Shown here one piece after another: positions 1 through 6,469 of a stretch of 19,413 nucleotides of DNA. The stretch is taken from NCBI GenBank assembly GCA_023424585.1, contig JAFADT010000666.1:1-19413 (forward strand), written 5' to 3'. A program made the position numbers and the translations under genes. This DNA comes from Pseudomonadota bacterium (GTDB lineage Bacteria; Myxococcota; Myxococcia; Myxococcales; Myxococcaceae). Under the pieces are notes generated by a model. It did not search any database. It was not told the origin of the DNA and saw only the letters and a list, made by a program, of their open reading frames with translations. Position 1 is the first letter of the stretch. Each line of letters opens with the position of its first letter.

Positions 1-461
1 CCCGTGCGCGAGGACACCGGCACCACGGGCGCGCCCTCCAGGAAGGTGCCGGCGGTGAGCGCGGCCAGGTCCGCCTCCACCAGCGCGCGCCAGTCGTCGC
101 CCAGGCCCTCCAGCAGGTCCGCCTTGGTGAGCGCGACGACGCCCGCCTTCACGCCCAGCAGACGGCAGATGTCCAGGTGCTCGCGCGTCTGGGGCATGAC
201 GCCCTCGTCCGCCGCCACCACCAGCACCGCCAGGTCCACGCCGCCCGCGCCCGCGGCCATGGCCTTCACGAAGCGCTCGTGGCCGGGCACGTCCACCACG
301 CCCGCCACCGGTCCGCCCGGGAGCGGCAGGTGGGCGAAGCCCAGCTCCAGGGTGATGCCCCGGCGCTTCTCTTCCGGGAGCCGGTCCGTGTCGGTGCCCG
401 TCAGCGCCTTCACGAGGGACGTCTTGCCGTGGTCGATGTGCCCCGCCGTCCCGATGATCAT
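1..461 (-). CDS. selB: Selenocysteine-specific elongation factor SelB, N-terminal GTPase part (cut by window edge)
   Basis: Only the first 153 codons lie in the window; the gene continues past position 1. SelB is the EF-Tu-like GTPase that brings selenocysteinyl-tRNA(Sec) to the ribosome at UGA codons marked by a SECIS hairpin. The translated start [15 protein letters not shown] carries the G1 loop (GHIDHGKT, residues 7-14). It is followed by [20 protein letters not shown], the hallmark switch I region of SelB rather than EF-Tu, then [15 protein letters not shown] (G3) and TKAD (G4). The ATG at 461 is chosen because the conserved fold begins immediately after it; the RBS is weak (AAGG-like). 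The start is 28 bases after the stop of the phosphoribosyltransferase gene, so the two are probably co-transcribed. Its presence implies that the organism makes at least one selenoprotein; selA, selC and selD are not visible here. The family assignment is very secure. Confidence 0.95.
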   Translation of the reverse strand, partial: MIIGTAGHIDHGKTSLVKALTGTDTDRLPEEKRRGITLELGFAHLPLPGGPVAGVVDVPGHERFVKAMAAGAGGVDLAVLVVAADEGVMPQTREHLDICRLLGVKAGVVALTKADLLEGLGDDWRALVEADLAALTAGTFLEGAPVVPVSSRT

Positions 462-489
462 CGCCGCGTCCGCGCCCTTGCCGCAGGAC

Positions 490-1182
490 TCAGGCCCCGG
501 CCTTGTCCGGGTCGTCGTCGAGGTGCGCGTCGCCCATCACCGGCTGGTAGTCCCACGGGAAGACGAAGAGCGAGTCCGTGGACAGCCCCACGTGGTCCGG
601 CGTGAAGCCCTCCGGCCGCGCAATCAGGCACGCGGTGCGGATCTCCGTCGCGCCCACCTTGCGCGCGAGCGCCGAGGCCAGCTCCAGCGTGTCCCCGCTG
701 GACGCGATGTCGTCCACGATGAGCACGCGGCGGCCCTTGAGCTCCCGGGGCATCTCCTCGCTCACCTGGGGCTGGCCGCGCTCCAGGGAGCGCTCGGCCT
801 TGTCGCGGCTGCGGCGGCTGATGCGCACGGGGAAGAACTCGCAGCCGAGCGCGCCCGCGAGCGCCCCGCCCACGAACACGCCGCCGTGGGCCACGCCCAC
901 CACCGCCTGCGGCTCCCACGCCTGACGGATGGTGCGCGCCAGCGCCTGCACCCGCCGGTCGAACTCCGCCCACGACAGCTCCACCACGCCCGTGGACCTG
1001 TGCCGGGACTGGTCGCGGCCGGTGGGTTGGCGCGGGGCCTCCACCTGCGGCGCCAGCACCATGTCATTGGGGATGGAGACGAGCTTCTCCGCCCCCTCCT
1101 TCTGGGTGGAGGAGGACACGGACTTCGAGGAAGGGTTGCGAGGGTCCTGGGACTTCGGCGGCGCTGCCCGCTTGATGGCCAC
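490..1182 (-). CDS. Gpt-like purine phosphoribosyltransferase
   Basis: A 230-residue protein of the type I phosphoribosyltransferase fold, which transfers ribose-5-phosphate from PRPP to a base. The PRPP loop is plain: [13 protein letters not shown] at residues 153-165, with the two acidic residues followed by the small-residue P-loop. The core starts near residue 68 with [15 protein letters not shown] at 94-108. FPWDYQPV near 208-215 resembles the PWD segment of xanthine-guanine phosphoribosyltransferases, so a purine salvage or nucleotide-modifying role is likely, though the base is not decidable from sequence alone. The first 60 or so residues are Ser/Pro/Lys-rich and look disordered. The start is GTG at 1182, with GGAG eight bases upstream (1191-1194). 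The gene ends 28 bases before selB, suggesting one transcript; no functional link to selenium is known to me. Confidence 0.85.
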   Translation of the reverse strand: MAIKRAAPPKSQDPRNPSSKSVSSSTQKEGAEKLVSIPNDMVLAPQVEAPRQPTGRDQSRHRSTGVVELSWAEFDRRVQALARTIRQAWEPQAVVGVAHGGVFVGGALAGALGCEFFPVRISRRSRDKAERSLERGQPQVSEEMPRELKGRRVLIVDDIASSGDTLELASALARKVGATEIRTACLIARPEGFTPDHVGLSTDSLFVFPWDYQPVMGDAHLDDDPDKAGA

Positions 1183-1285
1183 GACGAAAGCTCCGGGTGA
1201 GATGCGGCGGCCCTGTCATATCCCGAGCATCGCGACCCCGCCACAACCGCCGCGCCTGCTCCACCGGTGGATGTGAGGCGCTGAA

Positions 1286-1325
1286 ACATCCTCCGGTGCG
1301 ATAAGGATGTCTGTCTTCAGGACAG
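1286..1325 (-). terminator. Hairpins downstream of hslO, possible terminator
   Basis: Reading the minus strand after the hslO stop, a small perfect hairpin CTGTC-N5-GACAG (1311-1325) is followed by ACATCC-N13-GGATGT (1286-1291 with 1305-1310) and then a short T run (TTTC). The U tract is short and the loop large, so termination is plausible rather than certain. This would separate hslO from the phosphoribosyltransferase gene. Confidence 0.4.
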
Positions 1326-1348
1326 CGGCCCCGTCCGCGGGGGCGGGC

Positions 1349-2242
1349 TCAGGCGCTGCCCTCCACCAGCATCTGCTGGATCTCCGCGCCCGGGATGACA
1401 TAGCGCGTCGTGCAGAACTGGCAGGTGGCCTCCGCCTGGCCTTCCTTCTCCAGGAGGTCCTGCAGCTCCTCGCGGCCCATGGCCAGGAGCGCGAGCTTCA
1501 CGCGGTCGCGGCTGCACGAGCAGGTGAAGCGCAGCGGATAGCGCGACATGACCTCCAGGTCCGCCTCCGGCACCAGCGAGCGCAGGAGCGTCACCGCCCC
1601 GTCCCGCGCGTGCGCCTGCACGGCCGCCTGGAACTGCGCCCCCAGGCGGGTGCCCAGCGCGCGGAAGGCCTCCTTGTCCCCGTCGGGCAGGGGCTGCACC
1701 AGCAGGCCCACCACGGTGGCCAGCGGATCCTCCTGGCCGTCCACCAGGCCGGGCAGCTGCGCCATCAGGAGGTGCGAGGGCACCTGATCCGACTGGTGGA
1801 AGTAGCGCTCCAGGTCCGCCACCAGGTCGAAGTGCTCCAGCTCCACGGACGAGCGGTAGTACTCGCCGCCGCCCTGGTCGCGCAGCACGGACAGGAAGCC
1901 CCGGTTCCCCAGCACCGGGCGCCAGTGGTAGCGGCCCTCCGCGCCCGAGTACTCCACCAGCGTGTTCTTCACGTAGCCGCGCACGACGCCGTTCGCGTCG
2001 CCGTCCACGAAGAGGCCGCGCAGGGGGCCGTCGCACTCCAGTTGCAGGTTGATCCGGGAGTCCGTGCCCTTGCGGAGCGAGCCCATGAGGGCGGCGGCGG
2101 TGAGCCCCTGGGACAGGAGGGCGGCGGCGGCCGGCATGCTCTGGTGCGTGGCGCGGGCCTGGCGGGACAGGTCCCCGGTGGTGGCCAGGACCAGGCGCAG
2201 GTCCGACGCCTTCAACAATCCACTGACAAGCTCATCGGGCAT
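1349..2242 (-). CDS. hslO: Hsp33 redox-regulated chaperonin
   Basis: Hsp33 is a cytoplasmic holdase chaperone switched on by oxidative unfolding. The 297-residue protein has the four zinc/redox cysteines in the family pattern: C241-S-C243 and C274-Q-F-C277, near the C-terminus, as in E. coli (CXC then CXXC). The N-terminal domain (about residues 1-180) includes GYVKNTLVEYSG and the linker domain follows. The frame is open upstream to 2344, but the ATG at 2242 (MPDELVSGLL) fits the family length and starts the conserved region; the extra 34 residues upstream are Pro/Gly-rich and not family-like. It stands alone: it is divergent from sdhC (281-base gap) and 166 bases from the next gene on its strand. 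Confidence 0.95.
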   Translation of the reverse strand: MPDELVSGLLKASDLRLVLATTGDLSRQARATHQSMPAAAALLSQGLTAAALMGSLRKGTDSRINLQLECDGPLRGLFVDGDANGVVRGYVKNTLVEYSGAEGRYHWRPVLGNRGFLSVLRDQGGGEYYRSSVELEHFDLVADLERYFHQSDQVPSHLLMAQLPGLVDGQEDPLATVVGLLVQPLPDGDKEAFRALGTRLGAQFQAAVQAHARDGAVTLLRSLVPEADLEVMSRYPLRFTCSCSRDRVKLALLAMGREELQDLLEKEGQAEATCQFCTTRYVIPGAEIQQMLVEGSA

Positions 2243-2431
2243 AGGGCTGGTTAGCGTGCCCCACCCGTCCGCGCCCGCCAATGGAAGAGGGACGGGGACG
2301 GGACGCCCGCCTGGCGGCCAGCAGTCAGGGCGGGGGGCTGGCATCGCCCGGGCTTATGAGTCGGTGTTCCCCGGCTGGCGCGGGCGGCGGCGGCGGATGC
2401 GGAAGAAATCCAGCCGGCGGGGTGGAACGGC

Positions 2432-2437
2432 TATAAA
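2432..2437 (+). promoter_or_regulatory. Candidate -10 element (TATAAA) for the cytochrome b gene
   Basis: TATAAA stands out in the GC-rich divergent region 87-92 bases upstream of the ATG at 2524. No good -35 hexamer lies 16-19 bases upstream (the sequence there is about TCCAGC), so the call is weak. An AACGG...CCGTT inverted repeat flanks it. Confidence 0.3.
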
Positions 2438-2523
2438 CCGCCCGTTGGCCGTAGCACCCAGGCCCTGACTTGGGCTCGCGGGGGTCTTCACCCCACCCAT
2501 CCGCGCGCCCCGCTGGAGACTCG

Positions 2524-3207
2524 ATGAGCACCCAAGCCACCGCCGAAGCCATCACCGACCGGACGCCCCTGCTGAAGTCGCGGCTGGGGTCGTTCCTCGC
2601 CGTGGTGCCCCTGAGCATCTGGGTCATCAACCATCTGTGGGACAACCTGTCCGCCTTCTACGGCGCGACGGCCTGGGAAAAGTCGGTGACGGAGTACGCG
2701 AACCCGTTCGCCCAGGCGTTCACGTTCATCATCGTCATGCTGCCGCTGCTCATCCACGCCGCGTGGGGCATGGTGCGCATCTTCAGCTTCAAGCCGAACA
2801 ACCTCGCGTACAACAACTACGGCAACCTCAAGTACCTCGTGCAGCGCGTGGCGGGCCTGGGCGTGCTCGCGTTCCTGGGCGCCCACATCTGGCTGGCCTT
2901 CCTGCACCCGCGCCTGGTGGAGGGCCACGCGGAGCCCTTCGTGGACATCGCGCGGGAGATGCACTTCCACGGCCCCACGCTGATGGTCTACCTGCTGGGC
3001 ACGCTGGGCACCGCGTACCACCTGGCCAACGGCCTCCAGACCTTCGCCATGGGCTGGGGCATCTTCGCGAGCGACCGCTCCATGCGCCGCTTCGAGCCCT
3101 TCTCCATCCTCATCTTCCTCATCCTCCTGGCCATGGCCTGGGGCGCCATCTACGCCCTCTACACGGCGGGCGCGGCGTACGGCCCGACGGGCATGGACGC
3201 CGGCTGA
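2524..3207 (+). CDS. sdhC: Succinate dehydrogenase / fumarate reductase cytochrome b subunit (b558 family)
   Basis: The membrane anchor of complex II, carrying haem and passing electrons between the SdhAB dimer and the quinone. At 227 residues it matches the Bacillus subtilis-type single-polypeptide di-haem cytochrome b558. Five hydrophobic segments are visible, and four histidines sit at the family positions: H37 (WVINHLW), H78 (LLIHAAWG), H121 (LGAHIWLAFL) and H166 (TAYHLANGL), the expected haem ligands. LVQRVAGLGVLAFL is also typical. The ATG at 2524 is preceded by GGAG at a seven-base spacing and begins the family-like N-terminus; an upstream in-frame ATG at 2470 has no support. Unusually, sdhA and sdhB do not follow: a strong terminator comes 50 bases downstream and ssb faces it. 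It is therefore either an orphan subunit or has partners encoded elsewhere. Confidence 0.92.
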   Translation: MSTQATAEAITDRTPLLKSRLGSFLAVVPLSIWVINHLWDNLSAFYGATAWEKSVTEYANPFAQAFTFIIVMLPLLIHAAWGMVRIFSFKPNNLAYNNYGNLKYLVQRVAGLGVLAFLGAHIWLAFLHPRLVEGHAEPFVDIAREMHFHGPTLMVYLLGTLGTAYHLANGLQTFAMGWGIFASDRSMRRFEPFSILIFLILLAMAWGAIYALYTAGAAYGPTGMDAG

Positions 3208-3257
3208 CGAAGAGCGCAGTGAGGCCGGGCCCTTGAAGGCCGGCCCCTGGAGACACG

Positions 3258-3298
3258 ACCGGCCGCCCCTGATAGCCAGGAGCGGCCGGTTCGCTTTT
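3258..3298 (+). terminator. Rho-independent terminator after sdhC
   Basis: A perfect nine-base stem ACCGGCCGC (3258-3266) / GCGGCCGGT (3282-3290), with further pairing CCT/AGG inside the loop, is followed within four bases by TTTT (3295-3298). Orientation and T run point to the plus-strand sdhC transcript. There is no T run on the other side for ssb. Confidence 0.8.
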
Positions 3299-3319
3299 CA
3301 GGGGGGAGCCCCCACGGCG

Positions 3320-3796
3320 TTAGAACGGGATGTCGTCTTCCCCGCCGCCGGGGTTGCCGCCCATGCCGCCGCCGTCGTCCATGGGGGGCGGCTGGCCGTA
3401 GTCGTCGCGGCCCTGCTGCCGGCGCCCGCCGCCGTTGCCGCCGCTGTAGCCCTCACCGGCGTCACGGCCGCCGAGGAAGGTGACGGAGGTGGCGACGACC
3501 TCGGTGGTGTAGTTCTTCCTGTTCTCCTTATCCATCCACTCGCGCGTCTGCAGACGGCCTTCGACGAAGCACTGCCGCCCCTTCTTGAGGTACTCGCCGC
3601 ACAGCTCCGCGAGCTTTCCCCAGACGACGATGCGGTGCCACTCGGTGCGCTCCTGCTTCTGGCCGTTCTTGTCGTTCCAGCTCTCGCTCGTCGCGATGCG
3701 GAAGTTCGCCACGGCCTGACCGCCCGGGGTGAAGCGCACTTCGGGGTCCGCCCCGAGGTTGCCGATGAGAATGACCTTGTTCACGCCTCCAGCCAT
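3320..3796 (-). CDS. ssb: Single-stranded DNA-binding protein
   Basis: SSB coats single-stranded DNA in replication, recombination and repair and recruits partners through its acidic tip. The 158-residue protein has an N-terminal OB fold (about residues 1-110), with [21 protein letters not shown] at the start and [14 protein letters not shown] in the middle. A Gly/Asp/Gln-rich linker (112-153) follows, then the diagnostic C-terminal peptide DDIPF. The ATG at 3796 is fixed by an ideal RBS (GGGAGGAA) directly upstream and by the conserved N-terminus, although the frame stays open to 3880. It is not next to rpsF/rpsR or uvrA, its neighbours in many genomes, so it appears to be its own transcription unit. 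Myxobacteria can carry more than one ssb; this one has all features of the main form. Confidence 0.97.
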   Translation of the reverse strand: MAGGVNKVILIGNLGADPEVRFTPGGQAVANFRIATSESWNDKNGQKQERTEWHRIVVWGKLAELCGEYLKKGRQCFVEGRLQTREWMDKENRKNYTTEVVATSVTFLGGRDAGEGYSGGNGGGRRQQGRDDYGQPPPMDDGGGMGGNPGGGEDDIPF

Positions 3797-3934
3797 GTTT
3801 CCTCCCGATACCCGGCCCACCGAGGGCCAGGCACAACCTCCGGGGCCACACGCCCCGACAGGTCCTTCAGCCCATAGCATCCACCACTGACATTCCCCCC
3901 GCTAGAAACCGGCCGGGGACGGTCTGGGCGGACG

Positions 3935-3955
3935 CCCGCCTGCTCCCCGGGCGGG
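3935..3955. repeat. GC-rich inverted repeat upstream of ssb
   Basis: CCCGCC (3935-3940) pairs with GGCGGG (3950-3955) around a nine-base loop. It is one of several CCGCCCGG-type elements packed between dacB and ssb (others at 4011-4037 and 4062-4073). Confidence 0.4.
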
Positions 3956-4010
3956 AAGCCTCAAGGATTCCGGGGTGTTGGGCGTGAGGCGAGCCGGCAG
4001 GACGGCGGGA

Positions 4011-4037
4011 CCGCCCGGACGCCTGCGGTCCGGGCGG
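4011..4037 (-). terminator. Strong hairpin after dacB, terminator-like without T run
   Basis: A perfect ten-base stem CCGCCCGGAC / GTCCGGGCGG with loop GCCTGCG, 21 bases past the dacB stop codon. No T tract follows on the minus strand, so it may block or pause transcription or protect the 3' end rather than act as a classical intrinsic terminator. Confidence 0.5.
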
Positions 4038-4057
4038 GCGGAGCTGCCCCAGGGGGC

Positions 4058-6295
4058 CTACCCGCCCGGGCGGAGGACGCCGGAGGCAGGGACCACGTTG
4101 GGCGTGGCGGAGGCGGGGGCCACCACCTGGACGGGCTGGGCGCGCGGGGAGGCCCGGGCCTCGGCCATCTGGGTGGTGAGCGTGGAGTCCAGCCCCTTGG
4201 CGAAGGCGACGAGCTGCGGGTCCATTCCCCCGGAGCCGAGCTTGCGCAGGGACTTCCAGAACGGGTGGGTGGTGTCCCCGGCCTTCACCAGGCCCTGGGC
4301 GAGGAGCGGCACGGTGGCGTCGCGCTCGACGGGGCTGGCGGCGCGCAGGGCGGCGACCAGCTCGTCCGGGGCCGTGCGGGCCACTTCGCCCAGGCCGTCC
4401 GCCAGCTCCTCCTGGGCCTGGAGGTCCTGGGCGACGCCGGCCGCGCGGCACAGCTCCAGCACGCGGGCCAGGGCCTCCGTGTTTCCGCCGGAGGCCAGCT
4501 CCACCATGCTGCTCACGCCGGGCACGCCCACGGACAGGGCGCGGGCCACCTGGCGCAGGCGGCCGTAGACGTCGTCCGTGGCGGAGTAGCTGTCCAGCAG
4601 CGTGCGGGTGCCCAGGTAGTCGTGCGGGTTGGACTGGTAGAGGCTCTCCGCCAGCACGGCGCGCACGGCGGGGTCGCGCTCGCTGCGCCACGCGGTGCGC
4701 AGGAACCCGATGTTGCGTTGATCGCGCTGCTTGCCCAGCTCCAGGTAGGTCTTCACGCGGTTGGCGATGTCCGGCAGGCCGCCCTGCGCCTTCTGGCCCT
4801 CATTGAGGGAGGCCAGCGCGTTGCCCGGCCCCAGCGTGGAGCCGGTGGCGGCCACGGCGGCGCCCAGGGCGTCCATGCCCGCGACGACGGGGCCGGCGCG
4901 GCCCGCGTAGTCGTTGACCATGATGGAGAAGGAGAACTTCTCCCCGCCCGCAGACTGCACGTAGCCGCTGAGCGCGGAGACGCCCTCCAGGGTGCCCGTC
5001 TTGGCGCGCAGCCGGCCCACGGCGTCCGTGCCGTCGAAGCGGTACTTGAGCGTGCCGTCCTTGCCGGCGATGCCCAGCGAGGACAGGTACTCCGGGGCCA
5101 GCGGGAAGCGCTCGTACATGTGGCGCAGCAGCCGGTCCACCTGCGCGGTGGAGAAGCGGTTGGCGTCGTTGAGGCCGCTGCCGTTCTTCATCACGTAGGT
5201 GCCGCGCGGGATGCCCACGTCGCGGGCCAGGAACTCCTCCACCACGTCGATGCCCTTGGCGAACGAGCCCGGCGAGCCGCGCAGCTCCGCGCCCATCGTC
5301 TTGAGGAGCGTCTCCGCGACGAAGTTGCTGGACAGCTTGTTGAGGCGCTTGAGGACGATGTCGAACGTGTCGGACTGGGACACGTGCACGACCTTCGCGC
5401 GGGACGGCGTCAGGCCCAGCTTCACCTTGCCCCGCACCTTCACGCCGCGCGACACGAGCAGCTGCTTGAGCGTCCCGCCGAAGTACATGGGCGGGTTGTC
5501 GATCTTCTTCCAGACGCTCACGGGGCCGCGCTCGTCGGGGACCTGGCCCTTGACCGTGATCTTCTGCCTGTCGCCGTAGGCCGCGGACTTCACGGACACA
5601 CGGCGCGCGCGGCCGGGGCCGCTGGTGACGGCGCTGTCCACGACGAAGTAGTCGCTGGGGGGCTCCATGTCGACCGCGGCCTTGCCGCCGGGGGCGGAGC
5701 GCACGTAGACGGCGACCGCGTTCCAGTTGAGGCTCACCGCGCCGGTGGGCGCCATGTACGCGCGGTCGGAGTCCTCCTGGTCGTAGCCGGGCGGGGTGCG
5801 CTCCGCGTCGAACCAGGAGTCGTCCACGACGATGTCCTGCACCTCCTTGAGGCCCGCGTGGAGCAGTTCGGAGGTCATGCTGTAGAGGCGCTCGGTGGTG
5901 ACGGTGGGGTCGCCCTTGCCGCGCACGTAGAGCGTCTTGACCTTGCCGTCCGCGGGCAGCTCCGGGTCGACGAGGAACTCCGTCTCGTAGCGGTACTCCG
6001 GCCCCAGGGAGACGAGCGCCGCGGAGGACGTGACGAGCTTCACGTTGGAGGCGGGGTTGAGCAGCTCGTCCGCGTTGTGGCTGAACACCACGGTGCCGTC
6101 GTCCAGGCTCTGCATGTGGACGCCCACGCGGCTGCTCTTGAGCGCGGTGCGCTGCATCACCTGCACGAGCGCGTTCTTCAGCGCCTCGCGCTCAGCCTTT
6201 TTCTCGGCGGACGGCGACGCGGCCAGGGTGACGGAAGGCAGCCACAAGGCAATGGCGGTCGCTGCCCAGAAGGGTCTGGTTCGAAAAACCTGCAC
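4058..6295 (-). CDS. dacB: D-alanyl-D-alanine carboxypeptidase/endopeptidase (PBP4 family) with long C-terminal extension
   Basis: A periplasmic class C penicillin-binding protein that trims D-Ala from, or cuts crosslinks between, peptidoglycan stem peptides. A signal peptide is visible (RTRPFW then a hydrophobic stretch, cleavage near LAA-SP, residue 26). All three active-site motifs are present: SNVK at 83-86, SSN at 322-324 and KTG at 432-434. The large gap between the first two is the insertion typical of the PBP4 (S13) family. The catalytic part ends near residue 485; the protein runs on to 745. The extra 255 residues are Ala/Leu-rich, predicted helical and HEAT/TPR-like in look, and end in a Pro/Val-rich tail. 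Most PBP4 proteins are about 450-500 residues long. The start is GTG at 6295 with GGAG six bases upstream. It is divergent from the peptide transporter genes. Confidence 0.93.
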   Translation of the reverse strand: MQVFRTRPFWAATAIALWLPSVTLAASPSAEKKAEREALKNALVQVMQRTALKSSRVGVHMQSLDDGTVVFSHNADELLNPASNVKLVTSSAALVSLGPEYRYETEFLVDPELPADGKVKTLYVRGKGDPTVTTERLYSMTSELLHAGLKEVQDIVVDDSWFDAERTPPGYDQEDSDRAYMAPTGAVSLNWNAVAVYVRSAPGGKAAVDMEPPSDYFVVDSAVTSGPGRARRVSVKSAAYGDRQKITVKGQVPDERGPVSVWKKIDNPPMYFGGTLKQLLVSRGVKVRGKVKLGLTPSRAKVVHVSQSDTFDIVLKRLNKLSSNFVAETLLKTMGAELRGSPGSFAKGIDVVEEFLARDVGIPRGTYVMKNGSGLNDANRFSTAQVDRLLRHMYERFPLAPEYLSSLGIAGKDGTLKYRFDGTDAVGRLRAKTGTLEGVSALSGYVQSAGGEKFSFSIMVNDYAGRAGPVVAGMDALGAAVAATGSTLGPGNALASLNEGQKAQGGLPDIANRVKTYLELGKQRDQRNIGFLRTAWRSERDPAVRAVLAESLYQSNPHDYLGTRTLLDSYSATDDVYGRLRQVARALSVGVPGVSSMVELASGGNTEALARVLELCRAAGVAQDLQAQEELADGLGEVARTAPDELVAALRAASPVERDATVPLLAQGLVKAGDTTHPFWKSLRKLGSGGMDPQLVAFAKGLDSTLTTQMAEARASPRAQPVQVVAPASATPNVVPASGVLRPGG

Positions 6296-6321
6296 GCACG
6301 CTCCAGGGAAGTCGCGAATCC

Positions 6322-6351
6322 ATTATGAAGAAGGGAGGAAAGGGGCGGCAA
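6322..6351 (-). promoter_or_regulatory. Candidate sigma-70 type promoter of dacB
   Basis: On the minus strand CATAAT (6322-6327, five of six bases of TATAAT) lies 18 bases downstream of TTGCCG (6346-6351, four of six bases of TTGACA). The predicted start of transcription, near 6315, would give a leader of about 20 bases before the GTG at 6295. Confidence 0.4.
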
Positions 6352-6398
6352 GGGTGGGGAGTGGATCCACGTCCATCATGCCCCTGCCCGCCTGCCTG

Positions 6399-6416
6399 CT
6401 TCCTGGAAACAGGAAG
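6399..6416 (+). promoter_or_regulatory. GAAA-tetraloop hairpin in the leader of the ABC transporter operon
   Basis: CTTCCTG-GAAA-CAGGAAG is a perfect seven-base stem closed by a GNRA tetraloop, an especially stable RNA fold. Its right arm carries AGGAAG, a Shine-Dalgarno-like sequence. It lies in the dacB/transporter divergent region, 54 bases upstream of the preferred ATG (6470). Function is unknown; a role in mRNA stability or translation is inference. Confidence 0.45.
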
Positions 6417-6469
6417 ACGGCTGGCGCAGCATGGACGTCCCGCCTGACATCCACCTCGTGACAGACGCC

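Noticed and set aside
4265..6328. A 687-codon plus-strand reading frame opposite dacB
   Set aside because: Low-complexity His/Val/Arg-rich translation; dacB on the other strand has a signal peptide and all three active-site motifs.
6361..6370. GTGGATCCAC ten-base palindrome between dacB and the transporter genes
   Set aside because: A single short palindrome without a partner or known regulator; it may be chance.
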